Below, in pieces: positions 1 through 6,541 of a DNA stretch of 6,987 bases (position 1 is its first letter; the number at the start of each line of letters is the position of its first letter). Below the pieces are notes generated by a model that was given only the letters and a program-made list of their open reading frames with translations, was not told the DNA's origin and ran no database searches. The stretch is from Planctomycetia bacterium (lineage in GTDB: Bacteria; Planctomycetota; Planctomycetia; Pirellulales; UBA1268): NCBI GenBank assembly GCA_009919445.1, contig RGBY01000137.1, forward strand, positions 1-6,987. Direction: 5' to 3'. A program made the position numbers and the translations under genes.

Positions 1-1047
1 GCCCGACATGCCGATCGGCTGTTGGTGGTTCGGTCGATGCAGGCCGATCAGCCCAACCATGAGCCATCCCTGTTGCTGATGAACTGTGGTGATGGCCGGC
101 TGGTTCGGCCGGCTGCGGGTGCCTGGGTCACCTATGGACTGGGGACAGAGAACCAGAACCTTCCCGGTTTTGTCACCATGTGCCCGGGGGGCTACCCAAT
201 TTCTGGCACAGCAAACTGGCGGAGCGCCTTTTTGCCGGGTGTCTTCCAGGCCACCTATGTCGACACCAAAAAGAAAAGGGTTGAGGACCTCATCGAGTGC
301 ATCCATCACCCACTGTTAAATGCAGAGGACCAGCGTCGGCAGGTTGAATTCACGCAGGCTCTTGACCGAGCCCATCTGGCCAGTCGACAGCATGACCCAC
401 AGCTGGAGGCCCGGCTGGCATCAATGGAACTGGCCTGGCGAATGCAGTTTGAAGCAGGAGAGGCCTTTGATGTCAGTCGTGAGCCCAAGCACGTGCGTGA
501 TCGCTACGGTGATACGCCGCATGGCCGGCAGTTACTCATTGCCAGACGCCTGGTCGAGCGGGGTGTTCGGTATGTACAGGTCTGGCATGGTGCAGGTCAG
601 CCCTGGGACAGCCACAGTGACCTTGAAAAGAACCATCGGAAACTTGCTGGCGAGGCCGATGGGCCAATCGGGGCATTTCTTGATGATCTGGTTGGCCTCG
701 GCCTTCTCGACGAAACCCTCGTGCTCTGGGGGGGTGAGTTCGGTCGGACGCCGACGGTCGAACTTCCAAATGATGCCGGCGTGAAATCACCGACTGGCCG
801 CGATCACAACCATCACGGTTTCACCGTCTGGATGGCGGGTGGAGGCGTCAAAGGGGGCGAGGTCTACGGAGCAACCGATGAGTTCGGCTTCCAGGCAGTC
901 GAGAAACCGGTGCACGTACACGACCTGCAGGCAACCATGCTGCACCTGCTCGGCCTCGACCATAAGCGGCTGACCTATCGCCATAGTGGCCGTGATTTTC
1001 GGCTGACAGATGTGCATGGCCAGGTTGTGACCGATTGGTTGGCCTGA
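1..1047 (+). CDS. DUF1501 family protein, 5' end outside the window
   Basis: The frame is open from base 1 (first full codon GCC) to TGA at 1045-1047, giving 348 visible residues. DUF1501 proteins are usually 430-480 residues, so roughly the first 100 are missing. Family landmarks appear in order: VVRSM near residue 9, the NHEPS and GAWVTYGLG blocks, a WGGEFGRTP motif near 243-251, then GRDHNHHGF, an AGGGVKGG loop and GATDEFG. The C-terminal LQATMLHLLGLDH segment is also typical. DUF1501 belongs to the alkaline-phosphatase-like clan, and the acidic and His residues in the last third fit a metal-site region. Members are abundant in planctomycetes, often exported and often encoded beside DUF1549/DUF1553 (PSD1) proteins; their substrate is unknown to me. 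Such a partner could lie upstream, outside the window. No internal start is needed, because the reading frame continues through the left edge. The gene converges on the MerR-TPR gene across a strong hairpin. Confidence 0.93.
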   Translation, partial: ARHADRLLVVRSMQADQPNHEPSLLLMNCGDGRLVRPAAGAWVTYGLGTENQNLPGFVTMCPGGYPISGTANWRSAFLPGVFQATYVDTKKKRVEDLIECIHHPLLNAEDQRRQVEFTQALDRAHLASRQHDPQLEARLASMELAWRMQFEAGEAFDVSREPKHVRDRYGDTPHGRQLLIARRLVERGVRYVQVWHGAGQPWDSHSDLEKNHRKLAGEADGPIGAFLDDLVGLGLLDETLVLWGGEFGRTPTVELPNDAGVKSPTGRDHNHHGFTVWMAGGGVKGGEVYGATDEFGFQAVEKPVHVHDLQATMLHLLGLDHKRLTYRHSGRDFRLTDVHGQVVTDWLA

Positions 1048-1132
1048 GAGCCACTATTCAGCAAGCCGCGAGCGGACCGGCAGCACCAGCCCACGCAGGC
1101 GCCCACTCACGATTCATGCACGCCCCGAAAGG

Positions 1133-1194
1133 AACCCCCGGCCGCAAGCCCGGGGATAATCACCGGCCGATCCCCCGGCTTGCGCCGGGGGTTT
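1133..1194. terminator. Bidirectional double-hairpin terminator between convergent genes
   Basis: Two GC-rich arms (1133-1155 and 1172-1194) are near-perfect reverse complements around a 16-nt spacer, so they can form one long stem. Each arm can also fold alone. The right arm has a perfect 8-bp stem, CCCCCGGC/GCCGGGGG, with a TTGC loop. The left arm has the same stem with one C-C mismatch. Plus-strand transcripts leave the right arm into GTTTCTT. Minus-strand transcripts leave the left arm into GTTCCTTTCG. The element lies 85 nt after the DUF1501 stop and 38 nt after the minus-strand MerR-TPR stop, which fits termination of both genes. The U tracts are short, so its efficiency is inferred. 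Confidence 0.8.
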
Positions 1195-1197
1195 CTT

Positions 1198-1210
1198 ATG
1201 GCGAAGCCAT
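1198..1210. repeat. Small perfect inverted repeat beside the terminator
   Basis: ATGGC-GAA-GCCAT is a 5-bp stem with a 3-nt loop, 4 nt beyond the big hairpin. It lies in the 3' untranslated region of the minus-strand MerR-TPR gene and may be an auxiliary RNA stem. A short palindrome like this could also occur by chance. Confidence 0.3.
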
Positions 1211-1232
1211 GCTGCCTGCCCGACCAAGCGAA

Positions 1233-2318
1233 CTACGGGGTGCCTGCTGGTTCGTGGTCGTAGTGAGCCAGTTGATCACGAGCCACATCGGCCCATGGGC
1301 TTTCTGGGGCCAGTGCTAAAAATGAGAGCAGATGCTGACGGGCATTCCCGGGCTGATCGAGTTCCGCGAGCACACCAGCCAGGTGCCAATGGGCGTCAGC
1401 ATAGTCGGGCTGCTGTCGCAGCACGCCCTCAAATGCAGCGGCGGCAAGTTCAAAGTCGCCCTGCTCAGCAAGCACACACCCCAGACTTGTGCGGGCCTCT
1501 AGATGGTCGGGGTCGAGTTCCACGGCGACATAATAACGCTCGCGTGCTCCAGGTAGGTCTCCTGATCGGTAGAGGCTTTCGGCCAGCATGAAGGTCACTC
1601 CTGCAGAGGGACCTTCTGCCTGCAAGACCGCCCGCAAGGCCTCAGCCGCTTCGATGAAACTGCCAGCAGCTTCTAGGTCTGCAGCCAGATCGAGTAGTTC
1701 ATCTGTGGTCGGAACAACCTCGGACTCGTGGGCAGACTCTGGATCGACAAGGTCACTCGCCCCTCGGATCGGCAGCAGGGCAGGGTAGCCCGAGGCCGAT
1801 GCGGTGTCTGGCGGCGGTGACTCACTGCCACTGGCGATACCCTCGATATAGAAGTCGAACTGTCGTTGGCCACCGGCTGCCAGCAGTGTCCCGGACTGCC
1901 GAAGGCTAAGCCGCCGGCCATCAATAACTACTCGGCTCGCCAGAGCAGCAGCCTGCTCAGGGTTGCCGCCGGCAAAGCGATTGAGTTTCTGACTGATCTC
2001 GCGAAGGGAAAGGCCCGATGCCAAAAGCCGGCTCAGGTCGCGAGTGACGACGAGGGTTGCATAGTCATACCAGTCGATTGAGTCTGCGGAGTGAGCCGGC
2101 GTTATTAGGCCGACACGTCGCCAATGGCGGACCGTGGCCCGGCCAACCCCAAGCAGGTCGGCCATCATCGCCACGGTGTAGAGCCGGCTGACGCCCGAGT
2201 GGGCAGCACTGAAGAGATCAGCAGGTGGACCGCCAGTTCGCCCGTGACGCGGCTGCTCAGTTTGGCCGTGGGACGGCAGCAGAGAGGCATCAGATTCGGG
2301 AGGAGGCAGTGTCGGCAT
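1233..2318 (-). CDS. MerR-type HTH / TPR-repeat fusion protein
   Basis: The predicted protein has 361 residues. A polar, Pro/Ser-rich head (1-44) precedes a MerR-like winged HTH at about 46-115 (LYTVAMMADLLGVGRATVRHWRRVGLITP, written here in outline only by its ends: LYTVAMMADL to HWRRVGLITP). After it come a basic stretch (VIDGRRLSLR) and a low-complexity linker (about 160-200). At least three TPR units follow at about 239-338, with typical A/L/G/Y spacing (ESLYRSGDLPGA, LGCVLAEQGDFELA, HLAGVLAELDQPGNA), and a fourth helix pair sits at 206-236. The TPRs replace the effector-binding domain of classical MerR regulators, so a protein partner rather than a small ligand is a reasonable inference. 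ATG 2318 is 10 nt after the DUF429 stop, with a weak GCAGG upstream, which suggests translational coupling. The frame stays open to 2651, but that part lies within DUF429 and reads as non-protein. Architecture is secure; the function, presumably DNA-binding regulation, is inferred. Confidence 0.88.
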   Translation of the reverse strand: MPTLPPPESDASLLPSHGQTEQPRHGRTGGPPADLFSAAHSGVSRLYTVAMMADLLGVGRATVRHWRRVGLITPAHSADSIDWYDYATLVVTRDLSRLLASGLSLREISQKLNRFAGGNPEQAAALASRVVIDGRRLSLRQSGTLLAAGGQRQFDFYIEGIASGSESPPPDTASASGYPALLPIRGASDLVDPESAHESEVVPTTDELLDLAADLEAAGSFIEAAEALRAVLQAEGPSAGVTFMLAESLYRSGDLPGARERYYVAVELDPDHLEARTSLGCVLAEQGDFELAAAAFEGVLRQQPDYADAHWHLAGVLAELDQPGNARQHLLSFLALAPESPWADVARDQLAHYDHEPAGTP

Positions 2319-2328
2319 AACCTGCGTT

Positions 2329-3171
2329 CTACCCGACCGGCACCGAGGCAATCCAGCCCTCGAGGGGATCAAGATCTTGGGGAAGCCCAAAATCTTGCTG
2401 AAGTGCAGCATGACCAGCCTGAAGGCTACAGAGGACGGCATCGAGAAGATCCCCGCGACCATCGGCAAGAATACGCCGCCGCCAGGCTGCACTTGTCTGC
2501 AGCCGGATCGCCAGCCCCGTATCCCCGGTAAGAACAGCCTCAAGAATCTGCTGACGCCTGATCCGCCGGTCAGCTGTCTGACGAGATGGTGTATCGCTTT
2601 TGTATGACCCTCGAACGATTTGCTTGGCTGTAAAGCCGGGGTAGGCCTCAAGGGCTACCTTCGCAAACTGGCGACGGCGACGGGGATGTCGGTGGGCAGG
2701 AAAGGAGAGGCCAGCAGCGAGCATCCGGCCAATGCCAGCATGCATCATCCAGGCGACCGGCGGGTTGGTCCAACGCATGGCCGGACTTGACCCAGCCGGC
2801 TTGTCTGTCTTTCGCCAGGCAAATTTGTCCCCTACGGGTCGGGCGTTACACCAGCTGCGGAACGTGTCTCGAAGTGACTCCCGTGGCTGCTGACAATAGA
2901 AGCGGACAAAGGTGGCCCAGTCCGTTGGCCAGCCTTCATGTTCGATGAGGCTTCGCGGCTGACCAAAGGGAAGATCAAACCCCCCGAGCCACGATCCTGA
3001 TTCAGCCAGCATCGCGTCGAAGGCCGCAAGGCTTGCCAGTTCACGAATCGTCTCGAGTTCGTAGGTGAGTCGCCGGTGTCCCCGTAGGCGACCAACAGCC
3101 ACTGTGATCGGCTTTCTTTTGGTCGGGGCCGAGGAAAAATCGACTCCGATGAGGATCTGGTCATTCATCAT
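2329..3171 (-). CDS. DUF429 family protein, predicted RNase H-fold
   Basis: The predicted protein has 280 residues, and the sequence matches DUF429 across its length. GVDFSSAPTKRKPI (residues 9-22) is the hallmark N-terminal strand and carries acidic D11. GGFDLPFG (63-70) carries D66. EAYPGF (175-180) carries E175, and GDLLDAVLCSLQA (240-252) carries D241 and D244. This acidic pattern is what an RNase H-like fold uses for two-metal catalysis, so a nuclease or related phosphotransfer activity is predicted but not demonstrated. The middle is rich in Arg and Trp (for example RHPRRRRQF at 161-169), compatible with nucleic-acid binding. No signal peptide is seen, so it is probably cytoplasmic. Start choice: ATG 3171 and ATG 3168 are adjacent, and the GGA upstream fits 3168 slightly better. 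The in-frame TTG at 3180 would add MAG. It is first in an operon with the MerR-TPR gene. Confidence 0.9.
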   Translation of the reverse strand: MMNDQILIGVDFSSAPTKRKPITVAVGRLRGHRRLTYELETIRELASLAAFDAMLAESGSWLGGFDLPFGQPRSLIEHEGWPTDWATFVRFYCQQPRESLRDTFRSWCNARPVGDKFAWRKTDKPAGSSPAMRWTNPPVAWMMHAGIGRMLAAGLSFPAHRHPRRRRQFAKVALEAYPGFTAKQIVRGSYKSDTPSRQTADRRIRRQQILEAVLTGDTGLAIRLQTSAAWRRRILADGRGDLLDAVLCSLQAGHAALQQDFGLPQDLDPLEGWIASVPVG

Positions 3172-3320
3172 TCCGGCCAATCAAACGGACAGCTGTTGTT
3201 CCGTTGCTCGATCCAACCGCAAGGGGCACCATGCCGCTAGTGAAAAGCGTGAATCGAGTCAGCGGGTGAACCATTGGAATGCTTTGTCTGGGGGCTCAGG
3301 CGTAAGCGGACTTAGAAAAA

Positions 3321-3337
3321 GACATTGTGGCAATGTC
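3321..3337. promoter_or_regulatory. Perfect 7-3-7 inverted repeat, possible operator
   Basis: GACATTG-TGG-CAATGTC is a perfect dyad in the divergent region between DUF429 (-) and the sulfatase remnant (+). It lies 92 nt upstream of the sulfatase start and just after an A-rich run (AGAAAAA). Its size and symmetry suit a dimeric regulator, and MerR-family proteins bind dyads of this kind, but no link to the MerR-TPR protein is shown. Confidence 0.4.
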
Positions 3338-3344
3338 ATCCTGC

Positions 3345-3368
3345 CCAGTGGAGGCTATGCTCCACTGG
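3345..3368. promoter_or_regulatory. Perfect 9-bp inverted repeat / stem-loop
   Basis: CCAGTGGAG and CTCCACTGG flank a 6-nt loop (GCTATG), 7 nt after the preceding dyad. No T tract follows on either strand, so a terminator is unlikely. It may be a leader-RNA stem or a second operator. It ends 60 nt before the sulfatase start. The role is unknown. Confidence 0.4.
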
Positions 3369-3414
3369 CCACGTTCAGCAAATGAAACACTCAGAACACA
3401 CGAGAAATTCATGC

Positions 3415-3421
3415 AGAGGGG
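3415..3421 (+). promoter_or_regulatory. Shine-Dalgarno of the sulfatase remnant
   Basis: AGAGGGG lies 7 nt before ATG 3429. It selects this start over the in-frame ATG at 3411, which precedes it and would put this purine run inside the gene. The signal peptide also begins naturally at 3429. Confidence 0.65.
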
Positions 3422-3428
3422 ACACGGT

Positions 3429-4805
3429 ATGGTGGGGCAGATTCTTTCTCGGGTAGTCGGCCTGATTCTCTTTGTTGCTACAGTCATCGGCTGGCAGGCA
3501 GCGAGAGCGGGTGGGGACACGGCTCGTCCTCATATCGTCATTCTCTATGCTGACGACCTCGGTTACGGCGACCTGCAGTGCTACAACCCAGACCGAGGGA
3601 AGATCCCGACTCCTCAGATTGACCGGCTGGCTCAAGAGGGCATGCGGTTACTCGTCTGCAGGCAGGCATTGTGAATCTTTGGGAAGAGCCCCTGATTGCT
3701 GCTGGTCGCCTCACGATCGGTGGCCTGGCGAAGCAGCAGGGATATCGGACAGCCTGCATTGGCAAGTGGCACCTGGGGTGGGACTGGCCGATCTCAGGAA
3801 GCGAGCGGAAGGCACTTGCTTCGGTGTCTTCCCGTCGCAAGGCAAACGATCGACGGACGCCCGAGTCGGTCACAGCCGACCAACAGAGGCTCTGGCAACA
3901 GATTTTTGCTCGCCCCATTGGTGGTGGTCCAACCACGGTTGGCTTTGACCGCTACTTTGGGACTGACGTGCCCAACTGGCCGCCGTACTGCTTCATTGAG
4001 AATGAACAGACTGTCGGCATCCCGACCACGCTGTTGTCGCAGGCCGACTTTGGGAACCATCGGGCGAGCCTGCAGGGGCCAGCCGTCGCCGATTGGAGCC
4101 TTGAGGGAGTGCTACCCAGACTGCGGGATGAGGCCGTGGCTTTCATTGAACAGTCAGCCAGCCAGTCAGAGCCCTTCCTGCTCTACATGCCACTGACCTC
4201 GCCCCATACGCCGTTGGCGGTCAATGAGCCTTGGCGGGGGAAGAGCGGTCTTAAGAACGCCTGTGCTGATCTCATCATGGAGACCGATGCGGTAGTGGGA
4301 GAGGTGCTAGCTCTGGGAAGGTGGACACCGGGTGGCCCTCATTGTGCGATACCCGGGCGTTGTTGCCCCAGCCAGCCGGTGCGGGCAGCTGGTCCATCAG
4401 GCCGATCTGCTGGCCACCATCGCCAGTGTCCTCGCCGTCGACCTGCCGGCCGATGCTGGTGAAGACAGCATCAGCCTGCTGCCGTTGCTGCAGGGAGAAT
4501 CACAGCCGGTTCGGCAGCATGCGATCAGTTGCAGTATTCGTGGGTTGCCTGCCATTCGCGATGGCCACTGGAAGCTGATTCTGGGGCCAGGCTCTGGTGG
4601 CTGGAGTAAAGGCGGCGAAGGCAGCGGCCTGCAGCTTTATGATTTGGCCACGGATCTTGGCGAGCAAAAGAATCTTGCTGCCCAAGAGCCCGAACGGGTG
4701 GCGGCCATGACGGCGGCCTACCAGAAAATCGTGGCCGAAGGTCGCAGCACGAACGGTCCCCAGCAAGCAAACGACATCGTCGTGCGGACCTATCCCCGGC
4801 CCTAG
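3429..4805 (+). pseudogene. Sulfatase (arylsulfatase type), broken by two internal deletions
   Basis: An intact enzyme would be an exported hydrolase of sulfate esters, used by planctomycetes on sulfated polysaccharides. Three pieces in two frames add up to one sulfatase. Piece 1 (3429 to about 3648) has a signal peptide ending ARA, then RPHIVILYADDLGYGDLQCY with the paired metal-binding Asp. Piece 2 (about 3650 to 4310) continues one frame over with TRLQAGIVNLWEEPL, GKWHLG, GPTTVGFDRYFG and the active-site SPHTPL motif. Piece 3 (about 4314 to TAG 4803-4805) returns to the first frame with WEGGHRVALIVRYPG, DGHWKLILGPGSGGW and LYDLATDLGEQKNL. The first break removes the CxPxR formylglycine segment (about 80 nt by family comparison). 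The second removes the DNTLV...DNG metal-binding segment (about 140 nt). Frame arithmetic gives deletion lengths of 1 and 2 modulo 3. Catalysis is impossible without these motifs. The remaining codons look well preserved, so the loss is probably recent, or an assembly error. Confidence 0.9.
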
Positions 4806-6340
4806 GTCGTCTGCGACAGCGAAGGCGGCACGATTGGCTGAAGCTTCAGCGCGGCACCAGCAGCCGGGGTCGGCTCGGTCTTGCGGGCTTCATTGCTGGC
4901 GTCTGGATCAACGTGATCGAGGCCCGACTCTTTCCAGCCTTCAGGCTCAGTGACCTGCGGTGCGGCTGGCTTGTCGCTGTAGGTCTTGATTGGTCCTGTC
5001 GTCTGGGCCGGTGAGGGCTCGCCTGCTGCCGGGTCGGCGGCCGGGGCCATTGGTCGGGCGGCGGCTGCCGGCAGGCTGGGGGCCGGAACCGTGGCGGCGG
5101 CTGTCGGAGCGATAGCGATTGGGTTGCCGCAGGCATCCAGCGGCACGCGGGTCACGACGGTCCGCGGACGTCGCACGGTGTAGGTGTAGGGAATCTGCTT
5201 GGCAACAACACGCGGCACCTGAGCAGTCCGCTCTTCGGTGACATACTTGCAGACCTGCACCTGAAGCGGTTCGACCCGCTCTTCGGCGACATACTTCATC
5301 ACCTGAACAGGAACCTGGCGGACCTGTTCCTCAGCAACATACTTGCAGATCTGCACAGGCACCTTGTTTTCAACCCGCTCGACAACCTTGCGGACGGTCT
5401 GTACTGGAATCTGCCGCACCTGCACCTCAGGCACCATCTTCATCGACTGCACCGGAATCTGCTGAACCACCTGCTCGTCAACGTAGCGGACGGTCTGCAC
5501 GGGCACCTTGCGAGTGACAACTCGGTTCACGTAACTGGTCTGTGGAACCTGCACTGGCGTGACAGTCGGCTGATAGACCCGGTTGACCTGATTGACAACG
5601 GTGCTCGGGGTGGTGTTCCAGGCAAAGCCGCCCCGCCGCCAGGAACTGACACCGGTATAGGGGTTGATCGTCCAGGCACCTGGTTGCCAGCCCAGCGAGG
5701 TCATGCCCGGAGTGACAACTGGCGTGACCGTGTCCACAGCCGTACTCCCCACGGAGTAGGTGGTCTGCATGGTGGTCACCGGTTCGGAGACAGTGTAGGC
5801 CTCTTCTCGCTCACTCGTCTCATAGACCGGCCGGCGAACAGTTGTCACCTGTTGCTGCATGGTCGTTTCATAAACCGGCTTCATGACCGTGTATCGCTCT
5901 TCGCGGGTGCTCGTCTCAACAACATCACGAACCACGTTGTAGCTGCGATCCTGCACCTGAGTTTCGTAGACCGGCTTCATGACCGTGTACCGCTCTTCAC
6001 GGTTTTGGGTTTCCCAGACTGGTCGTTGAACGGTGTAGCGACGTTCCCGGGTTTCCGTTTCCCAGACCGGTTTCTGGACAGTGTAGGTCTGGGTGTCATA
6101 GACGGTTTCGTAGACGGTGCGGTACGCAGTCACCTGCTGTTCGTCGTAAACAGTCTGATAGTCGAGGCGGTAGGTCTGGGTGGCCACCGGTGCCGCGACA
6201 GGCTGGCCACAGCAGGCAGCAGTGGCGGGTGTGGCCACGAGGCCCGGTGACAGTCCCAGCAGCATGCTGCCAATGACAGGCAGGCTGTTTGTGAGGTGAC
6301 GAGAAATGGTTCGCAAAAAGCAATGCAGTGAGGAGGCCAT
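4802..6340 (-). CDS. YTV-repeat planctomycete cell-wall protein
   Basis: The predicted protein has 512 residues. A basic N-terminus and the hydrophobic stretch LPVIGSMLLGLSPGLV lead to a likely signal-peptidase site after TPATA (about residue 41), followed by CC. The first array (about 54-197) has units such as YTVMKPVYET with REER spacers. A Gly/Trp/Pro linker (about 198-278) contains WQPGAWTINPYTG and WRRGGFAW. The second array (about 279-390) has VPVQ and KYVAEER units. A Pro/Ala-rich tail follows (about 408-512). YTV-domain proteins are known from planctomycete proteinaceous cell walls, so a structural envelope role is likely. The mature Cys residues (C43, C44, C332, C364, C404) could form disulfide crosslinks. 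ATG 6340 has a GGAG 8 nt upstream. The gene appears to be transcribed alone, since a possible terminator of the upstream gene lies between them. It converges on the sulfatase remnant with overlapping stops. Confidence 0.93.
   Translation of the reverse strand: MASSLHCFLRTISRHLTNSLPVIGSMLLGLSPGLVATPATAACCGQPVAAPVATQTYRLDYQTVYDEQQVTAYRTVYETVYDTQTYTVQKPVWETETRERRYTVQRPVWETQNREERYTVMKPVYETQVQDRSYNVVRDVVETSTREERYTVMKPVYETTMQQQVTTVRRPVYETSEREEAYTVSEPVTTMQTTYSVGSTAVDTVTPVVTPGMTSLGWQPGAWTINPYTGVSSWRRGGFAWNTTPSTVVNQVNRVYQPTVTPVQVPQTSYVNRVVTRKVPVQTVRYVDEQVVQQIPVQSMKMVPEVQVRQIPVQTVRKVVERVENKVPVQICKYVAEEQVRQVPVQVMKYVAEERVEPLQVQVCKYVTEERTAQVPRVVAKQIPYTYTVRRPRTVVTRVPLDACGNPIAIAPTAAATVPAPSLPAAAARPMAPAADPAAGEPSPAQTTGPIKTYSDKPAAPQVTEPEGWKESGLDHVDPDASNEARKTEPTPAAGAALKLQPIVPPSLSQTT
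5171..5506 (-). repeat. VPVQ-type 16-residue repeat array inside the wall protein
   Basis: Units begin at residues 279, 295, 311, 327, 343, 359 and 375, again exactly 16 residues apart, with consensus (V/I)PVQxxKYVxEExVxQ. The last unit decays into IPYTYTV. Period and acid/base spacing match the first array although the side chains differ. Confidence 0.85.
5750..6181 (-). repeat. YTV-type 16-residue repeat array inside the wall protein
   Basis: Units begin at residues 86, 102, 118, 134, 150, 166 and 182, each exactly 16 residues (48 nt) apart, with consensus YTVxxPVYETxxREER. Two more degenerate units fit the same register at 54 and 70 through YQT and YET at the matching position. The fourth unit is the most divergent of the seven, reading YNVVRDVVET. 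Confidence 0.85.
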
Positions 6341-6348
6341 TGGTCCGA

Positions 6349-6352
6349 CTCC
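6349..6352 (-). promoter_or_regulatory. Shine-Dalgarno of the YTV gene
   Basis: On the minus strand GGAG lies 8 nt before ATG 6340, and the signal peptide begins directly at this start. This supports ATG 6340 as the true start. Confidence 0.55.
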
Positions 6353-6441
6353 AGAAAGGGAACACCTTGATTGGCTTCGAGCCTAATTGCCCAGACGCGG
6401 GCTTCAAGCGAATTGTTCGAAAACTTGAGGCTTTTTTCCCG

Positions 6442-6480
6442 AAAAAAATGGGTGGCAGACGGCACGAACGGCGCATCTGC
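6442..6480 (-). terminator. Possible terminator after the DUF1854 gene
   Basis: Read on the minus strand, GCAGA (from 6480) can pair with TCTGC (to 6455) around an imperfect, partly paired interior. Six nucleotides later comes T7 (6448-6442). The stem is weak and the gap to the T run is longer than ideal. The adjoining TTTTTT-CCCG-AAAAAA inverted repeat (6432-6447, plus strand) could instead be an AT-rich element upstream of the YTV promoter. Confidence 0.3.
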
Positions 6481-6541
6481 TCCAGTTTCCGCGGGCGGCT
6501 GGTAGACCGGGCGGATTGGCTAGATTTGGGGGGGAATCGTG

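Noticed and set aside
2319..2651. N-terminal extension of the MerR-TPR reading frame (111 extra residues)
   Set aside because: It lies wholly in the 3' part of the DUF429 gene in another frame, and its translation shows no domain-like pattern. ATG 2318, just after the DUF429 stop, is the natural start.
3328..3344. Sigma-54 promoter resemblance (TGGCA...TGC)
   Set aside because: The GG-to-GC spacing is 14 nt rather than the required 12, and the segment is better explained as part of the dyad.
3327..3428. Upstream in-frame starts for the sulfatase (3327 and 3411)
   Set aside because: They would run through the 9-bp stem and the Shine-Dalgarno and place 34 non-hydrophobic residues ahead of a clear signal peptide.
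3640..4332. Programmed frameshifting or separately expressed sulfatase fragments
   Set aside because: Frameshifting cannot restore the missing CxPxR and DNG segments, and no slippery site or ribosome-binding site is evident at the breaks.
5684..6250. 188-codon plus-strand open frame antisense to the YTV gene
   Set aside because: Its His/Leu/Arg periodicity is the reverse-complement reading of the 48-nt repeats, so it stays open because of the repeat and not because it is a gene.
6208..6340. Lipoprotein signal in the YTV protein
   Set aside because: The residues before C43 read TAA, which does not fit the lipobox consensus with Leu at -3. A standard signal-peptidase I site is more likely.
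6362..6411. Sigma-70 promoter for the YTV gene (TTGAAG, 16-nt gap, TAGGCT on the minus strand)
   Set aside because: Only 4 of 6 and 3 of 6 consensus bases match, which is too weak to list as a feature.
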